Shown: positions 23,492 to 31,387, counted from the first letter of the stretch. The stretch: DNA of 41,442 bases from Dethiobacter sp. (GCA_020725465.1 DYEY01000072.1:1-41442), one strand, 5' to 3'. Translations and numbers: made by a program. Notes: generated from the sequence alone by a model not told the origin.

Positions 23492-24775
23492 TTGTTTGCC
23501 AGGGATACATTTGTCTTCGTGGCTTTGGCCGGATATTTCCTTGGCTCCCTGCCCACCGAAAAAATGGCCAAGCAGCTTTTTTGCCGCCATGCATTTCCCT
23601 GTCACTGGGAATTTCCCGGCGACAGGCGGGCTTTGTCTTTTTTTCTGGCCAACACTGTCAAGGGCCTGCTGGCTGTGTTAATCGCCCGCCTCTTCATCGG
23701 CACGGCTATGGCCATGGCCCTGGCCGGCCTTACCGTGTTGTGTGGCCACTACTGGTCCTGCTTCACCCGTTTTGCCGGCGGCACCGGTGTGGGTGTCCTC
23801 TTTGGCGTACTGCTGGTACTGGCACCGCAGGTATTGCCGTACCTGATTATTATCTGGGCTGCCACTTGGCTGTCATACGGCAAAGCAGTTCCCAGCCACA
23901 TGGTAACCACGCTGACTCTGCCCATTGCCATGTGGCAGGTCAAACGCCATGACCTGTATATCGTCTTCGGTTTCCTGGCCGCCCTGCTGGTCGGCTACCA
24001 TTTGCTTGGCAAAAACGGCAGCCAACGGAGGGTGGCCCGGCAGCTCACCCTGGTAATAGTTGTGGGTTCGCTTTTGACCACCGGCTTTTTTACCCGTTAC
24101 GTTTACCGCGGGTTTGGCTGCCAGATTGATTTGATCCGCAGCGGCAACCCTGACCTGCCTTTTGTGGCTATCACCTTTGACGACGGCCCGGACCCCGCCT
24201 ACACTCCCGCCATACTGGATATCCTGGCCTCCTACGACGTTAAGGCTACTTTCTTCATGGTGGGACGGCACGTAGAGATGTACCCGGACATTGCCCGCCG
24301 CATCGTGGCTGAAGGGCATGATATTGGCAACCACACCCACACTCACCGCAGCCTGGTTCCACTCCACCCCGACAAGGTTTTGGAAGAGATAATCCTGTGT
24401 GAAGAAATTATTGAGTCAGTCACCGGCCAACGCCCTTACTTTTTCCGGCCGCCCCGGGGCGTATACAGCCAGGCTGTGCGTGATATCGCTGTTGCCAGGC
24501 AGTACACCATTGTCCTCTGGTCCATCAGTTCCAAAGACTGGCGTGAAGCCAGCAGCCGCTCCATCACCAGGTCTATCCTGGAAAACGTCAGGGGCGGTGA
24601 CATCCTGCTTTTCCATGACAGCGGCAACCTGATCTCAAGCCAGGGAGGCAACCGTTACAACACGGTTAAAGCTCTCCCGCACATACTGGAAGGCCTGGCG
24701 GACAGGAACCTCATCCCCGTTACCATGCAGGAAATGATGATTATCAAGGGACTGACCCATGTGGAGGAGATGTGA
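23492..24775 (+). CDS. PlsY-like membrane domain fused to NodB polysaccharide deacetylase
   Basis: About 427 residues. Residues 1-180 form several membrane segments with a recognisable but eroded PlsY pattern (YFLGSLPTEKMAKQLF, ANTVKGLLAVL, CGHYWSCFTRFAGGTG). The PlsY GSGNxGxxN motif is absent and the GGKG/GGRG motif is GGTG, so acyltransferase activity is doubtful. From about residue 220 there is a NodB deacetylase: ITFDDGPDP with the catalytic and metal Asp pair, GNHTHTH with two metal His, RPPRGVY and LLFHDS. This domain removes N-acetyl groups from peptidoglycan or another sugar polymer; the topology puts it outside, or in the space between the spore membranes. The start is uncertain: TTG at 23492 fits the GGGGGA site, ATG 23486 and TTG 23465 are alternatives. 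It follows spoIVA after a terminator. Confidence 0.8.
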   Translation: MFARDTFVFVALAGYFLGSLPTEKMAKQLFCRHAFPCHWEFPGDRRALSFFLANTVKGLLAVLIARLFIGTAMAMALAGLTVLCGHYWSCFTRFAGGTGVGVLFGVLLVLAPQVLPYLIIIWAATWLSYGKAVPSHMVTTLTLPIAMWQVKRHDLYIVFGFLAALLVGYHLLGKNGSQRRVARQLTLVIVVGSLLTTGFFTRYVYRGFGCQIDLIRSGNPDLPFVAITFDDGPDPAYTPAILDILASYDVKATFFMVGRHVEMYPDIARRIVAEGHDIGNHTHTHRSLVPLHPDKVLEEIILCEEIIESVTGQRPYFFRPPRGVYSQAVRDIAVARQYTIVLWSISSKDWREASSRSITRSILENVRGGDILLFHDSGNLISSQGGNRYNTVKALPHILEGLADRNLIPVTMQEMMIIKGLTHVEEM

Positions 24776-24783
24776 TTTATAAA

Positions 24784-24822
24784 GCGCCGGAGCGCCGGAG
24801 GCATTTGCCTCCGGCGCTTTAT
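24784..24822 (+). terminator. Hairpin terminator after the deacetylase gene
   Basis: GCGCCGGAGGC (24792-24802) pairs perfectly with GCCTCCGGCGC (24807-24817) over ATTT, followed by TTTATT. A partial copy, GCGCCGGA, at 24784-24791 could pair in place of the first arm. Confidence 0.7.
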
Positions 24823-24869
24823 TGGTGGTGGCGCGCACATATTTACTGTTGTTTGCATAAGCTGTAGCC

Positions 24870-24916
24870 TGAAAAAAATCCAAAGGGGGGCAGCCGGTTT
24901 TCAGCGCTTTTTTTCA
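24870..24916 (+). other. A/T inverted repeat in a 167-base intergenic stretch
   Basis: TGAAAAAAA (24870-24878) and TTTTTTTCA (24908-24916) form a nine-base inverted repeat around a G-rich centre. It lies in the gap 24823-24989 between the deacetylase gene and a small gene. The second arm could also act as the T tract of a terminator. No riboswitch class or other known RNA was recognised. Confidence 0.3.
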
Positions 24917-24989
24917 AGGCAGGTGGGCTTAAGGGCATAGCTTAACTTCACAGTGCGGCAGATCATTTTAGCGGGAGGATTGAGGAGGG

Positions 24990-25211
24990 TTGCAAAAGAT
25001 TACGGTCCATAAGAAAGGCTGCCCGGATGCTTTTTCCGGGGAGCTTCATGTGACTGTGAAAAAGATGGATTACCTGGTTGAAGAAATTTATGCCCTGATG
25101 CGTAAACATAATATCCCTTTCTATAACGTGGTGGCACATGCCCGCGGGTGTCCGGAACTGTCTTTTCCGATGGAAGAGTTGGAACTGGTATTGTTCACTC
25201 TTGAACACTGA
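24990..25211 (+). CDS. Hypothetical small protein (73 aa)
   Basis: A 73-residue soluble protein with a TTG start; GGGAGG at 24973-24978 is at usable distance, while GAGGAGGG directly touching the TTG is too close to serve. It has two GCP motifs (KKGCPDAF and RGCPELSF), an amphipathic helix (DYLVEEIYALMRKHNIP) and an acidic hydrophobic end (MEELELVLFTLEH). The alternation suggests a small alpha-beta domain. I do not recognise the family. It is followed after 15 bases by a short membrane protein and precedes the catabolic cluster; whether it belongs to it is unknown. Confidence 0.55.
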   Translation: MQKITVHKKGCPDAFSGELHVTVKKMDYLVEEIYALMRKHNIPFYNVVAHARGCPELSFPMEELELVLFTLEH

Positions 25212-25226
25212 CAGGGAGGTATAAAA

Positions 25227-25328
25227 GTGAAAACTGAATCCACCAATATATACCTGGTGGGTGGTCTGATATGGACCACGATACTGTTTTTGCTGGCTTG
25301 CTGGGCAGGCGGGGTAAAATTATTCTAA
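25227..25328 (+). CDS. Short single-pass membrane protein (33 aa)
   Basis: A GTG at 25227 with GGGAGGT seven bases upstream opens a 33-codon frame ending in TAA at 25326-25328. After a short polar start (MKTESTNIY) comes one hydrophobic segment, LVGGLIWTTILFLLACWAG, and a brief tail GVKLF. The strong ribosome site and the position 15 bases after the preceding small gene support a real product. Function is unknown; proteins of this size often modulate a larger membrane partner, which here is not identified. Confidence 0.5.
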   Translation: MKTESTNIYLVGGLIWTTILFLLACWAGGVKLF

Positions 25329-25407
25329 GGGATATAATACCGGAAAAATATTTTTCGGTTTTTTTTTGTTTTTTAAAGGATATCCGGTTTTTATGTAGAA
25401 TAATATG

Positions 25408-25422
25408 CTCATCAGTGATGAG
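25408..25422 (+). promoter_or_regulatory. Palindromic operator candidate, copy 1
   Basis: CTCATCAGTGATGAG is a perfect 7-1-7 palindrome 12 bases before the start of the gene at 25435, overlapping a possible -10 box TATGCT (25404-25409) and touching the ribosome site. The same box occurs at 34269-34283 before porG, with similar upstream sequence (TGTAG then A/T-rich). Confidence 0.6.
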
Positions 25423-25434
25423 GAGCGAATCTTT

Positions 25435-25890
25435 ATGGATCCATACCAGGCCACAATATTCAGGAGAAGTCCCTATAAGTCTAAGGTCACCCTGAGGGGA
25501 AAACTGGTGGTTGTGCTGCAAGGTCAGGTGAAAAACCGTGGACTTGAATTAATTGTGCAACCGTCCCGGGTGATATGTAAAAACCAGGTCCATGAGCTGA
25601 TTTTAACAGAGCAGTCGGCTTATCCTGGAGACCTGGTCAATGACATTCTTTACCTGGGTTTTGTCGAATTTGAGAACGGAGGTGTCCTGGTTACCGGGGA
25701 CAAGCTGTTGATAGGAGGCCGGGAAATCGGGCATGTCTGCGGCTTCGACGAAACTCATATGCCTAACCACCTGAACATTGTTCTCCACGGCCCCATTGCC
25801 CGGGGGGAAACCGAACTCCTCATCGGGCAGGATGTGGTTTTTGAAGGAGGAGAATTGGGCAGCATCCACGCTGCCCGGTACCACGTCTGA
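25435..25890 (+). CDS. Conserved-looking protein of unknown function (151 aa)
   Basis: A 151-residue soluble protein rich in beta-strand pattern with repeated Gly turns (VTLRGKLVVVLQGQV, GGVLVTGDKLLIGGREIGHV, GETELLIGQDVVFEGGELG). No catalytic motif is visible; one Cys in VICKNQ and one in HVCGFDETHMPNH. The start at 25435 is chosen because GAGGAG (25420-25425) lies nine bases upstream; an ATG at 25405 would place the operator inside the gene. It is the first gene after the palindrome and is 28 bases from the PLP enzyme, so it should belong to the catabolic operon. It could be a small binding or structural subunit; I do not recognise the family. Confidence 0.75.
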   Translation: MDPYQATIFRRSPYKSKVTLRGKLVVVLQGQVKNRGLELIVQPSRVICKNQVHELILTEQSAYPGDLVNDILYLGFVEFENGGVLVTGDKLLIGGREIGHVCGFDETHMPNHLNIVLHGPIARGETELLIGQDVVFEGGELGSIHAARYHV

Positions 25891-25918
25891 CACATTTTAA
25901 CAGACAGGAGTGATTGGA

Positions 25919-27364
25919 TTGTTTAAGTTCCAGATGTACAAAAAACTGCAGGCCAAAACGAGCGCCATCTACCAGGAGGCAAGGGAAGCCGCCTCTGCCA
26001 TCGGCATTCCGGACGGGCTGAAAGGCAAATTCGGCCTTACCGGCGCTATCTCGGGTTGTCCTGCGCCACTGCGTGACGATATACAGCGTTACTGCGAAGA
26101 GGGCGGCAAAGAGGTTATACCCCTGGCCAGGCTGGTGGATGAAATCCGCGAGCTGGTAAAAACTTATTACGGCGACCAATACGACGCTGCGCCGGTCAAC
26201 ACCTGTGAAGCCGGCCTTTGGGTAACATTCGATACCCTTTTCACTCCGCCGAACCTGGGCAGGGGTGACAACTACCGTTCCCGGTACCTGGTCCCCATGG
26301 AGAAACACCTGCATCATCACGGCGGTTACGGCCGTCCTTTCCCGCCCCGCTACAAAGACATCTTTGCTGACCGCGGCTCCACCGCGGGTGAATTCGGTTT
26401 CTACGGCAAGCGACAAAACAATATGGACACCCTGATGGTTCCCATGGTTGGCGCCGAGTACCCGGTTCACGGTATCAAGTACTGGCCGGTACCGTTGCTG
26501 ACAGGGGTGGACGCCGGGAAAACAGCGGCTAAAATGGCTGAAGTGGCTGCCCGTCACGCCGGACAGCTGACCGGCATCACTTCACTGGGCTACGAAACAC
26601 CAGGTTACGGTTACGCCGAAAAGGACGAAAATGGTACGCCGCTGTTGCAGAAGTACCTGGCTGCCCTGGCTGAACAGTATGATATTCCCTATGTCATAGA
26701 CAACGCCTGGGGCATTCCGTTTGTCGGGTGCGATATCCGCAAGACCGGCGCCCATGTGGTTATCTTCAGCATGGACAAGGCCAGTGGCTCCACCACCAGC
26801 GGCCTGATTATCGGCCGGGAAGAATATATGGTACCCATCCGGCGGGCACTGGGTATGCACGGTGACCGCTGGGGCACCACAGCCTCTTACGGCAAAGCTG
26901 CCTATGTAACGCAGGATCCGGGTAAGGAAGCGTTGCTTGGCCAGATTGCCGCGCTGCGCACACTGCTTGAGAATCCCGAAGTGGTTACCAGGCCGGTTGA
27001 TGACCTGTTCCGGATAGTGGAAGAGGAGTTTGCCGGGCTTGATCCAGAACTGCGCAAGGGCATTATCATCAGCAAGAGTTACAATTCCACGGCGGTGGAA
27101 GTCAACTACGAAGGCACCTGGGCCGGCGGCTGGGGGATACCCATCTTCACCATCGAGGACATGTATGCGGGCTCCAACCTCCTGCAATCAGGGCTGGCGC
27201 AAATGGGTGTAATACCAACCATCGCCTACGACGCCAATATTTATATCTCACCGGGCCTTGGTACAACGGATCAGCACGGGCAGCTGCTTGAAGACAGGGC
27301 ACGGCTGGCAGTCAGGGCGCTGGTAAAATTAATCGGTATTATCTGCAAGCACGCTTACAATTAA
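25919..27364 (+). CDS. Fold-type-I PLP-dependent enzyme, substrate unknown
   Basis: A 481-residue enzyme with the core of the aspartate-aminotransferase fold. DNAWG at Asp261 matches the Asp that holds the pyridine nitrogen and FSMDKASGS at Lys287 is the likely PLP lysine, the spacing of about 26 residues being as in cysteine-desulfurase and beta-eliminating relatives. TSLGYETPGYG and YVIDNAWGIPFVG lie in the large domain; a long N-terminal region (GLTGAISGCPAPLRDD, YYGDQYDAAPVNTCEAG) is specific. It could be a lyase, aminotransferase, decarboxylase or aminomutase partner. TTG at 25919 is preferred because AGGAG (25906-25910) is eight bases away; the GTG at 25910 overlaps that site. An FAD protein gene follows after 32 bases. 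Confidence 0.78.
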   Translation: MFKFQMYKKLQAKTSAIYQEAREAASAIGIPDGLKGKFGLTGAISGCPAPLRDDIQRYCEEGGKEVIPLARLVDEIRELVKTYYGDQYDAAPVNTCEAGLWVTFDTLFTPPNLGRGDNYRSRYLVPMEKHLHHHGGYGRPFPPRYKDIFADRGSTAGEFGFYGKRQNNMDTLMVPMVGAEYPVHGIKYWPVPLLTGVDAGKTAAKMAEVAARHAGQLTGITSLGYETPGYGYAEKDENGTPLLQKYLAALAEQYDIPYVIDNAWGIPFVGCDIRKTGAHVVIFSMDKASGSTTSGLIIGREEYMVPIRRALGMHGDRWGTTASYGKAAYVTQDPGKEALLGQIAALRTLLENPEVVTRPVDDLFRIVEEEFAGLDPELRKGIIISKSYNSTAVEVNYEGTWAGGWGIPIFTIEDMYAGSNLLQSGLAQMGVIPTIAYDANIYISPGLGTTDQHGQLLEDRARLAVRALVKLIGIICKHAYN

Positions 27365-27396
27365 CAGTTCCGTCAGGAAAAAAGGAGGCAGGCTGA

Positions 27397-28677
27397 TTGA
27401 CCAGGTTAATTGTCATCGGTGGGGGCTGGGCGGGTACCGCTGCAGCTGTGGCTGCGGCCAAAGCGGGAGCCTCGGTCAGTATCGTCGAGAGGACCGACAT
27501 GCTGCTGGGGACGGGTTTGGTGGGAGGAATAATGCGCAACAACGGCCGGTGGACGGCGACGGAGGAAGCCATCGCCCTTGGTGGCGGGGAACTGTTTGAG
27601 CTTGCTGACAAATGTTCCAGACACCGGAATATCGATTTCCCGGGCCATAAGCATGCCTCCCTTTACGACGTGGCCAAAATGGAACCGGCTGTGAAACAGC
27701 TGCTGCAGGAACTTGGCGTCAGGTTGGTTATGGCTAATACGGCGCGTGATGTGGAAATGGACGGCAAGAGGATCAAAGCGGTAAAACTGAAAGATGATAC
27801 GGTGCTGGAGGCGGACGTGTTTGTGGAGGCCACAGGCACTGCCGGTGGCATGGCCAACTGTACCAGGTACGGCAACGGTTGCGTCATGTGCATACTGCGC
27901 TGCCCCACCTTTGGTACGCGGGTCAGTATTGCCGGTAAAGCAGGTGTGGAGGAGTTTGTGGGTATCAAGCCAAACGGCGAAGTGGGGGCCATGAGCGGTT
28001 CGTGTAAGCTCTTAAAGGAGTCCCTGAGCCAGGAGATTATAGAAAAACTGGAAAGAGATGGCGTTGCGGTCATTCCCATCCCTGAGGAACTGCAAAAAGG
28101 CGATTCCCTGGACAAGAAGGCCTGCCAGCAGTACGCTCTGCCAGAATATGCAGCCAATGTTGTGCTGCTGGACACCGGGCATGCCAAGCTGATGAGCCCG
28201 TTTTTCCCGTTGGAGTTGCTGCGCGGGATTCCGGGCTTCAAAGAAGCGCGCTACGAAGATCCCTACAGCGGCGGTGTGGGCAACTCCATGCGCTACCTGG
28301 CGCTTTCTCCCCGTGACAACACCCTGAAGGTGGAAGGGGTGGACAACCTGTTCTGTGCCGGTGAAAAAGCCGGCCTGCTGGTAGGCCACACCGAAGCTAT
28401 CGTTACAGGCACCTTGGCCGGTTATAACGCGGTTTTGTGGGCCATTGGGGAAAAACCGCTGGCATTGCCGCGCAGCCTGATGGTGGGAGAGTCCATTGCC
28501 TGGGTGAAAGAGGAGATGGCGGCACCCGGCGGCCTTGGCAAAAAATATACATTCTCCGGTTCGGTGTTATTTGACCACCTGAAAGAGTTAAACCTTTACA
28601 CCACGGATAAAGAGGCGGTAAGACAGCGTGTGGAAGCCTGCGGCCTGACAGGAGTGTTCAACCGTCGCCTTGTCTGA
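27397..28677 (+). CDS. GidA/TrmFO-like FAD-dependent oxidoreductase
   Basis: A 426-residue flavoprotein. The N-terminal Rossmann loop is VIGGGWAGTAAAVAAAKAG with an acidic strand end (VSIVER), and the C-terminal FAD block is VDNLFCAGEKAGLLVGHTEAIVTGTLAGYNA, closely like the end of TrmFO and GidA. The middle has a cluster of Cys, CVMCILRC (CxxCxxxC), which could bind a metal or FeS centre, and GGMANCTRYG. As it sits in an operon with a PLP enzyme and a permease rather than tRNA genes, a catabolic redox role is more likely than tRNA methylation. TTG start with AGGAGG eight bases upstream. The substrate is unknown. Confidence 0.78.
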   Translation: MTRLIVIGGGWAGTAAAVAAAKAGASVSIVERTDMLLGTGLVGGIMRNNGRWTATEEAIALGGGELFELADKCSRHRNIDFPGHKHASLYDVAKMEPAVKQLLQELGVRLVMANTARDVEMDGKRIKAVKLKDDTVLEADVFVEATGTAGGMANCTRYGNGCVMCILRCPTFGTRVSIAGKAGVEEFVGIKPNGEVGAMSGSCKLLKESLSQEIIEKLERDGVAVIPIPEELQKGDSLDKKACQQYALPEYAANVVLLDTGHAKLMSPFFPLELLRGIPGFKEARYEDPYSGGVGNSMRYLALSPRDNTLKVEGVDNLFCAGEKAGLLVGHTEAIVTGTLAGYNAVLWAIGEKPLALPRSLMVGESIAWVKEEMAAPGGLGKKYTFSGSVLFDHLKELNLYTTDKEAVRQRVEACGLTGVFNRRLV

Positions 28678-28823
28678 CGGATTTGCTTAAGTGTTCCCTT
28701 TTTTTGCAGTAATTCTCAGAATTTAATTGAAAAGAGAATGGGAAAGAGGAGGGGTGTGGGGAGAAGCATAACCGGGAGAGTACCGCAGCCCAGAGAACAC
28801 AAAAAAAAGGAGGCAGAATCTGA

Positions 28824-30251
28824 ATGGAAGTCACATTGACTCTTTCCCACTGGCTTTATCTGTTGGTTGTAATTTCCGTTGTCGTAACCATGATCAAAAG
28901 GCGTGACGTTGTTGTGCCAAGTCTGGTGGGCATCTTTCTGCTCGGCCTGGTTTATGCCGAGGGTTCCTTTGTCAGCCAGATTATTTTTGCGATCCAGACA
29001 TCTTTCCGCGCTCTCCTGACTGCGGGTGAGGATTTGTTTGATATCATGCTGGTTATTGCACTGATGGTCGCTATGCTCAAAGCCATGTCGAAGATGGGTG
29101 CCGACAACCTGATGGTTGCACCCGCCCGGAGGCTTTTAACAAATCCGCACATCGGTTTCTTCGCGCTCGGCAGCGTAATGTATATCTGCGCGCTCTTTTT
29201 CTGGCCGACCCCCGCCACCGCCCTGGTCGGTGTCATGCTTGTCCCCATTGCCATCAGCGCCGGCCTGCCTGCCATGGCTGCCGCCATGGCTGTTAACATC
29301 TTCGGACACGGCATGGGCCTTTCCGGCGACCTGATTATCCAGGGCGCCCCCGGCCTCAGCGAGCGCTCCGCGGGCCTGGCTTCCGGCTCGATGCTCAGTT
29401 ACGTGGCCATCCTGTCCTGGGTGACAGGTATCGTTGCCATCGCTGTTGCCTACCTGATGATGCGCAAAGATATTTCCGCCAACTTCGCCAAGGTCAGGAG
29501 CGGCACCTATGTGGCTGAAACCAGTCTGATCGCCGCCACGACCGAAACCAAAGCCAGCCCCCGTGCCCGCACCATGGCTGTGGTCGTCCCCGTTACCTTC
29601 ATCTGTGTGGTAGCCGTCATGATTCTTTCCAGGTATATTCCCGGCATCCCACACCTGCGTGGCGGCGCCGCCACAGCTTTGCTGGGCGGAACAGCCGTAC
29701 TCATGCTGATCGTCAACACTCTTGCTGAAGATGGCAATAAGGGACTGGAAACCATCGTGGAACACCTTCGCTACGGCCTAAACTACGCCATTAAAATCTT
29801 CGCGCCCGTCATTCCCATTGCCGGTTTCTTCTTCCTTGGCGCCGGTGCCGCCAAGCAGATCCTGGGCGAAGGGGCTCCCGCCCTGCTTTTTGACCTGGGC
29901 AGAGCACTGGCTAACGCCCTGCCCATGAACAAAATAGCACTGTCTTTCGGTAACGTGATTGTGGGTATAATCACCGGCCTTGACGGCTCCGGCTTCTCCG
30001 GGCTGCCTCTGACCGCCAGCCTGGCCGCCGCTCTTGGCCCTATTGCCAACGTGCGCGTGGAAGCGCTGGCAGCCATCGGGCAGATGGGCGCCGTCTGGTC
30101 CGGTGGCGGTACCATCACCGCCTGGTGCTTCGGCCTGGTGGCGACTGCCGGTGTTGCCGGTGTTAACCCGCTTGACCTGGCGCGGAAAAACTTCATCCCT
30201 GTCATAAGCGGCCTGGCCGCAGCCGCCATAGTTGCCATATTCCTGATGTAA
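28824..30251 (+). CDS. Multi-pass membrane transporter, ion-transporter-like
   Basis: A 475-residue integral membrane protein with about eleven to twelve hydrophobic segments and two similar halves, each with helix-breaking Gly/Pro loops (FFWPTPATALVGVMLVP in the first; NVIVGIITGLDGSGFSGLPLT and GAVWSGGGTITAWCFGL in the second). This build resembles the ion transporter superfamily that includes GntP, citrate and dicarboxylate carriers, but I cannot name the family. It most likely imports the compound degraded by the surrounding enzymes or exchanges a product. AAGGAGG lies nine bases before the ATG. It is separated from the FAD gene by 146 bases that include a weak ATTCTC/GAGAAT repeat and no clear promoter. 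Confidence 0.8.
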   Translation: MEVTLTLSHWLYLLVVISVVVTMIKRRDVVVPSLVGIFLLGLVYAEGSFVSQIIFAIQTSFRALLTAGEDLFDIMLVIALMVAMLKAMSKMGADNLMVAPARRLLTNPHIGFFALGSVMYICALFFWPTPATALVGVMLVPIAISAGLPAMAAAMAVNIFGHGMGLSGDLIIQGAPGLSERSAGLASGSMLSYVAILSWVTGIVAIAVAYLMMRKDISANFAKVRSGTYVAETSLIAATTETKASPRARTMAVVVPVTFICVVAVMILSRYIPGIPHLRGGAATALLGGTAVLMLIVNTLAEDGNKGLETIVEHLRYGLNYAIKIFAPVIPIAGFFFLGAGAAKQILGEGAPALLFDLGRALANALPMNKIALSFGNVIVGIITGLDGSGFSGLPLTASLAAALGPIANVRVEALAAIGQMGAVWSGGGTITAWCFGLVATAGVAGVNPLDLARKNFIPVISGLAAAAIVAIFLM

Positions 30252-30282
30252 CCCGGCCAGGTAGTTTCTCCCCTGCCCCGAG

Positions 30283-30320
30283 GGGAAATAACCGCCGGCG
30301 GGTGCTGGCGGTTATTTCCC
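30283..30320. terminator. Long perfect hairpin between permease and regulator genes
   Basis: GGGAAATAACCGCC (30283-30296) pairs perfectly with GGCGGTTATTTCCC (30307-30320) over a ten-base loop. The position after the permease stop suggests a terminator or mRNA-stabilising stem; there is no T run. A DNA operator for the adjacent regulator is an alternative. Confidence 0.5.
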
Positions 30321-30394
30321 GATTCTGCTATACTTGTTATCAGGGTATTGGCAAATATAGTGCAAATTTTTTTTGTTGCATGAAAGGGGTAAAT

Positions 30395-31126
30395 ATGGAG
30401 GAGAAACAACAACTTTACTGTTTGCTTAAGTTTATCGGCGAAAGCGATAATCCGGTCGGCTCCGGTTCAGCCTGCCTTGCTCTGTGCAATGCCGGCCACC
30501 AGGTCAGTGAAGCTACCTGCGGCCGCCTGCTGCGTGAACTGGACGAAAGAGGGCTTACTGAGAAAATAGGTTTTAAGGGACGGGTGCTTACCAGTGCGGG
30601 CAGAGACTACCTGCACACACTGGTGCAGGAAAAAAAACGTTACCAGTTCAGCCAGCAGCTGGCCAAGCTGGTTAGGTCAAGAAACAAAGAAGAGCTGCTG
30701 GACATATTGGTGGCGCGCAAAGCGATTGAAAGGGAGCTGGCCCGGCTGGCTGCCCTGAAAATAAACAATGAGCAATGCCGCAGCCTGGAGAGAACGGTAA
30801 ACTTGTCCCTGAATTCCGACCAGAATGTGGAGGAAAGCGATCTCTCCTTTCACAATGCCATCACAGAAATCGCCGGCAACAGGGTTCTGAAGGCAGCCCT
30901 TAACCTTATCCGCCAGGACGCGCAGCTGTCACCGGTACTGGTATATATAAGACGGCAGGTTCACAGTAAAGTCTTTGCCGACCATTTTCAGATTTTTAAG
31001 GCCGTGGCCTCCCGCAACCCGGATGCCGCGGAAAAGGCAATGGTGGAGCACATAGAAAACCTAATTGTGGACGTAAACAAATACTGGTCTCATGTCCACA
31101 GCGGTGAAGAAGCGGAAAACAGCTAA
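30395..31126 (+). CDS. FCD-domain transcription regulator with NrpR/RNase-R-type winged helix
   Basis: A 243-residue DNA-binding protein. The C-terminal 150 residues are an FCD ligand-binding domain of the FadR/GntR type (ARKAIERELARLAAL, DLSFHNAITEIAGNRVL, HFQIFKAVASRNPDAAEKAM then VEHIE), whose Asp and His residues usually bind a metal and a carboxylate effector. The N-terminal 70 residues are not the usual GntR helix-turn-helix; they follow the winged-helix pattern found in NrpR and RNase R (FIGESDNPVGSGSACLAL, LLRELDERGLTEKIG, GRVLTSAGRDYL). ATG at 30395 is chosen because GGGG precedes it by six bases. It lies in the middle of the catabolic cluster and may control it, perhaps through the CTCATCANTGATGAG sites; that link is inferred. 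Confidence 0.8.
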   Translation: MEEKQQLYCLLKFIGESDNPVGSGSACLALCNAGHQVSEATCGRLLRELDERGLTEKIGFKGRVLTSAGRDYLHTLVQEKKRYQFSQQLAKLVRSRNKEELLDILVARKAIERELARLAALKINNEQCRSLERTVNLSLNSDQNVEESDLSFHNAITEIAGNRVLKAALNLIRQDAQLSPVLVYIRRQVHSKVFADHFQIFKAVASRNPDAAEKAMVEHIENLIVDVNKYWSHVHSGEEAENS

Positions 31127-31156
31127 AATCCGGCTTTTTTCAGGAGGTAGCAGCAT

Positions 31157-31387
31157 ATGGCTGAGGGTCTTGATCAAATTGCCGATGCCCTTGATATTGA
31201 AACATTTGTAATAGCAGAAGATGAAGCGGAGGCAATTAAAGCGATCCGCCAGATTATGACCGGTATGGGGCTGAAAGATATCGACGTGGTTTATTGTAGG
31301 CATCTTGGGCCGGGAGCAAGAATCAGGGCCCGGGGGTATATCTTTCGCGCAGGGGACAGGTACGGTTGGCTTGGGGAGGGTAAATGA
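31157..31387 (+). CDS. Small protein preceding the B12 mutase (76 aa), possible accessory subunit
   Basis: A 76-residue protein with an excellent AGGAGGTAG ribosome site. It has an acidic start, a helix (AEDEAEAIKAIRQIMTGMG), then DIDVVYCRHLGPGARIRARGYIFRAGD, a compact alpha-beta pattern. Its stop overlaps the ATG of the mutase gene by four bases (ATGA), so the two products are likely made in equal amounts and may form a complex. In known B12 aminomutases a small subunit accompanies the large one (OraS with OraE), but I see no sequence match to OraS. Function is unknown. Confidence 0.7.
   Translation: MAEGLDQIADALDIETFVIAEDEAEAIKAIRQIMTGMGLKDIDVVYCRHLGPGARIRARGYIFRAGDRYGWLGEGK

Noticed and set aside
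24823-24989. Possible cobalamin or molybdenum-cofactor riboswitch before the catabolic cluster
   Set aside because: No B12 box or other conserved core of a known class could be found; only the A/T inverted repeat remains.
28771-28790. GAGAGTACCGCAG resembling a T-box antiterminator core upstream of the permease
   Set aside because: The TGGNACCGCG core is not matched, no specifier stem or terminator is seen, and the gap is only 146 bases.
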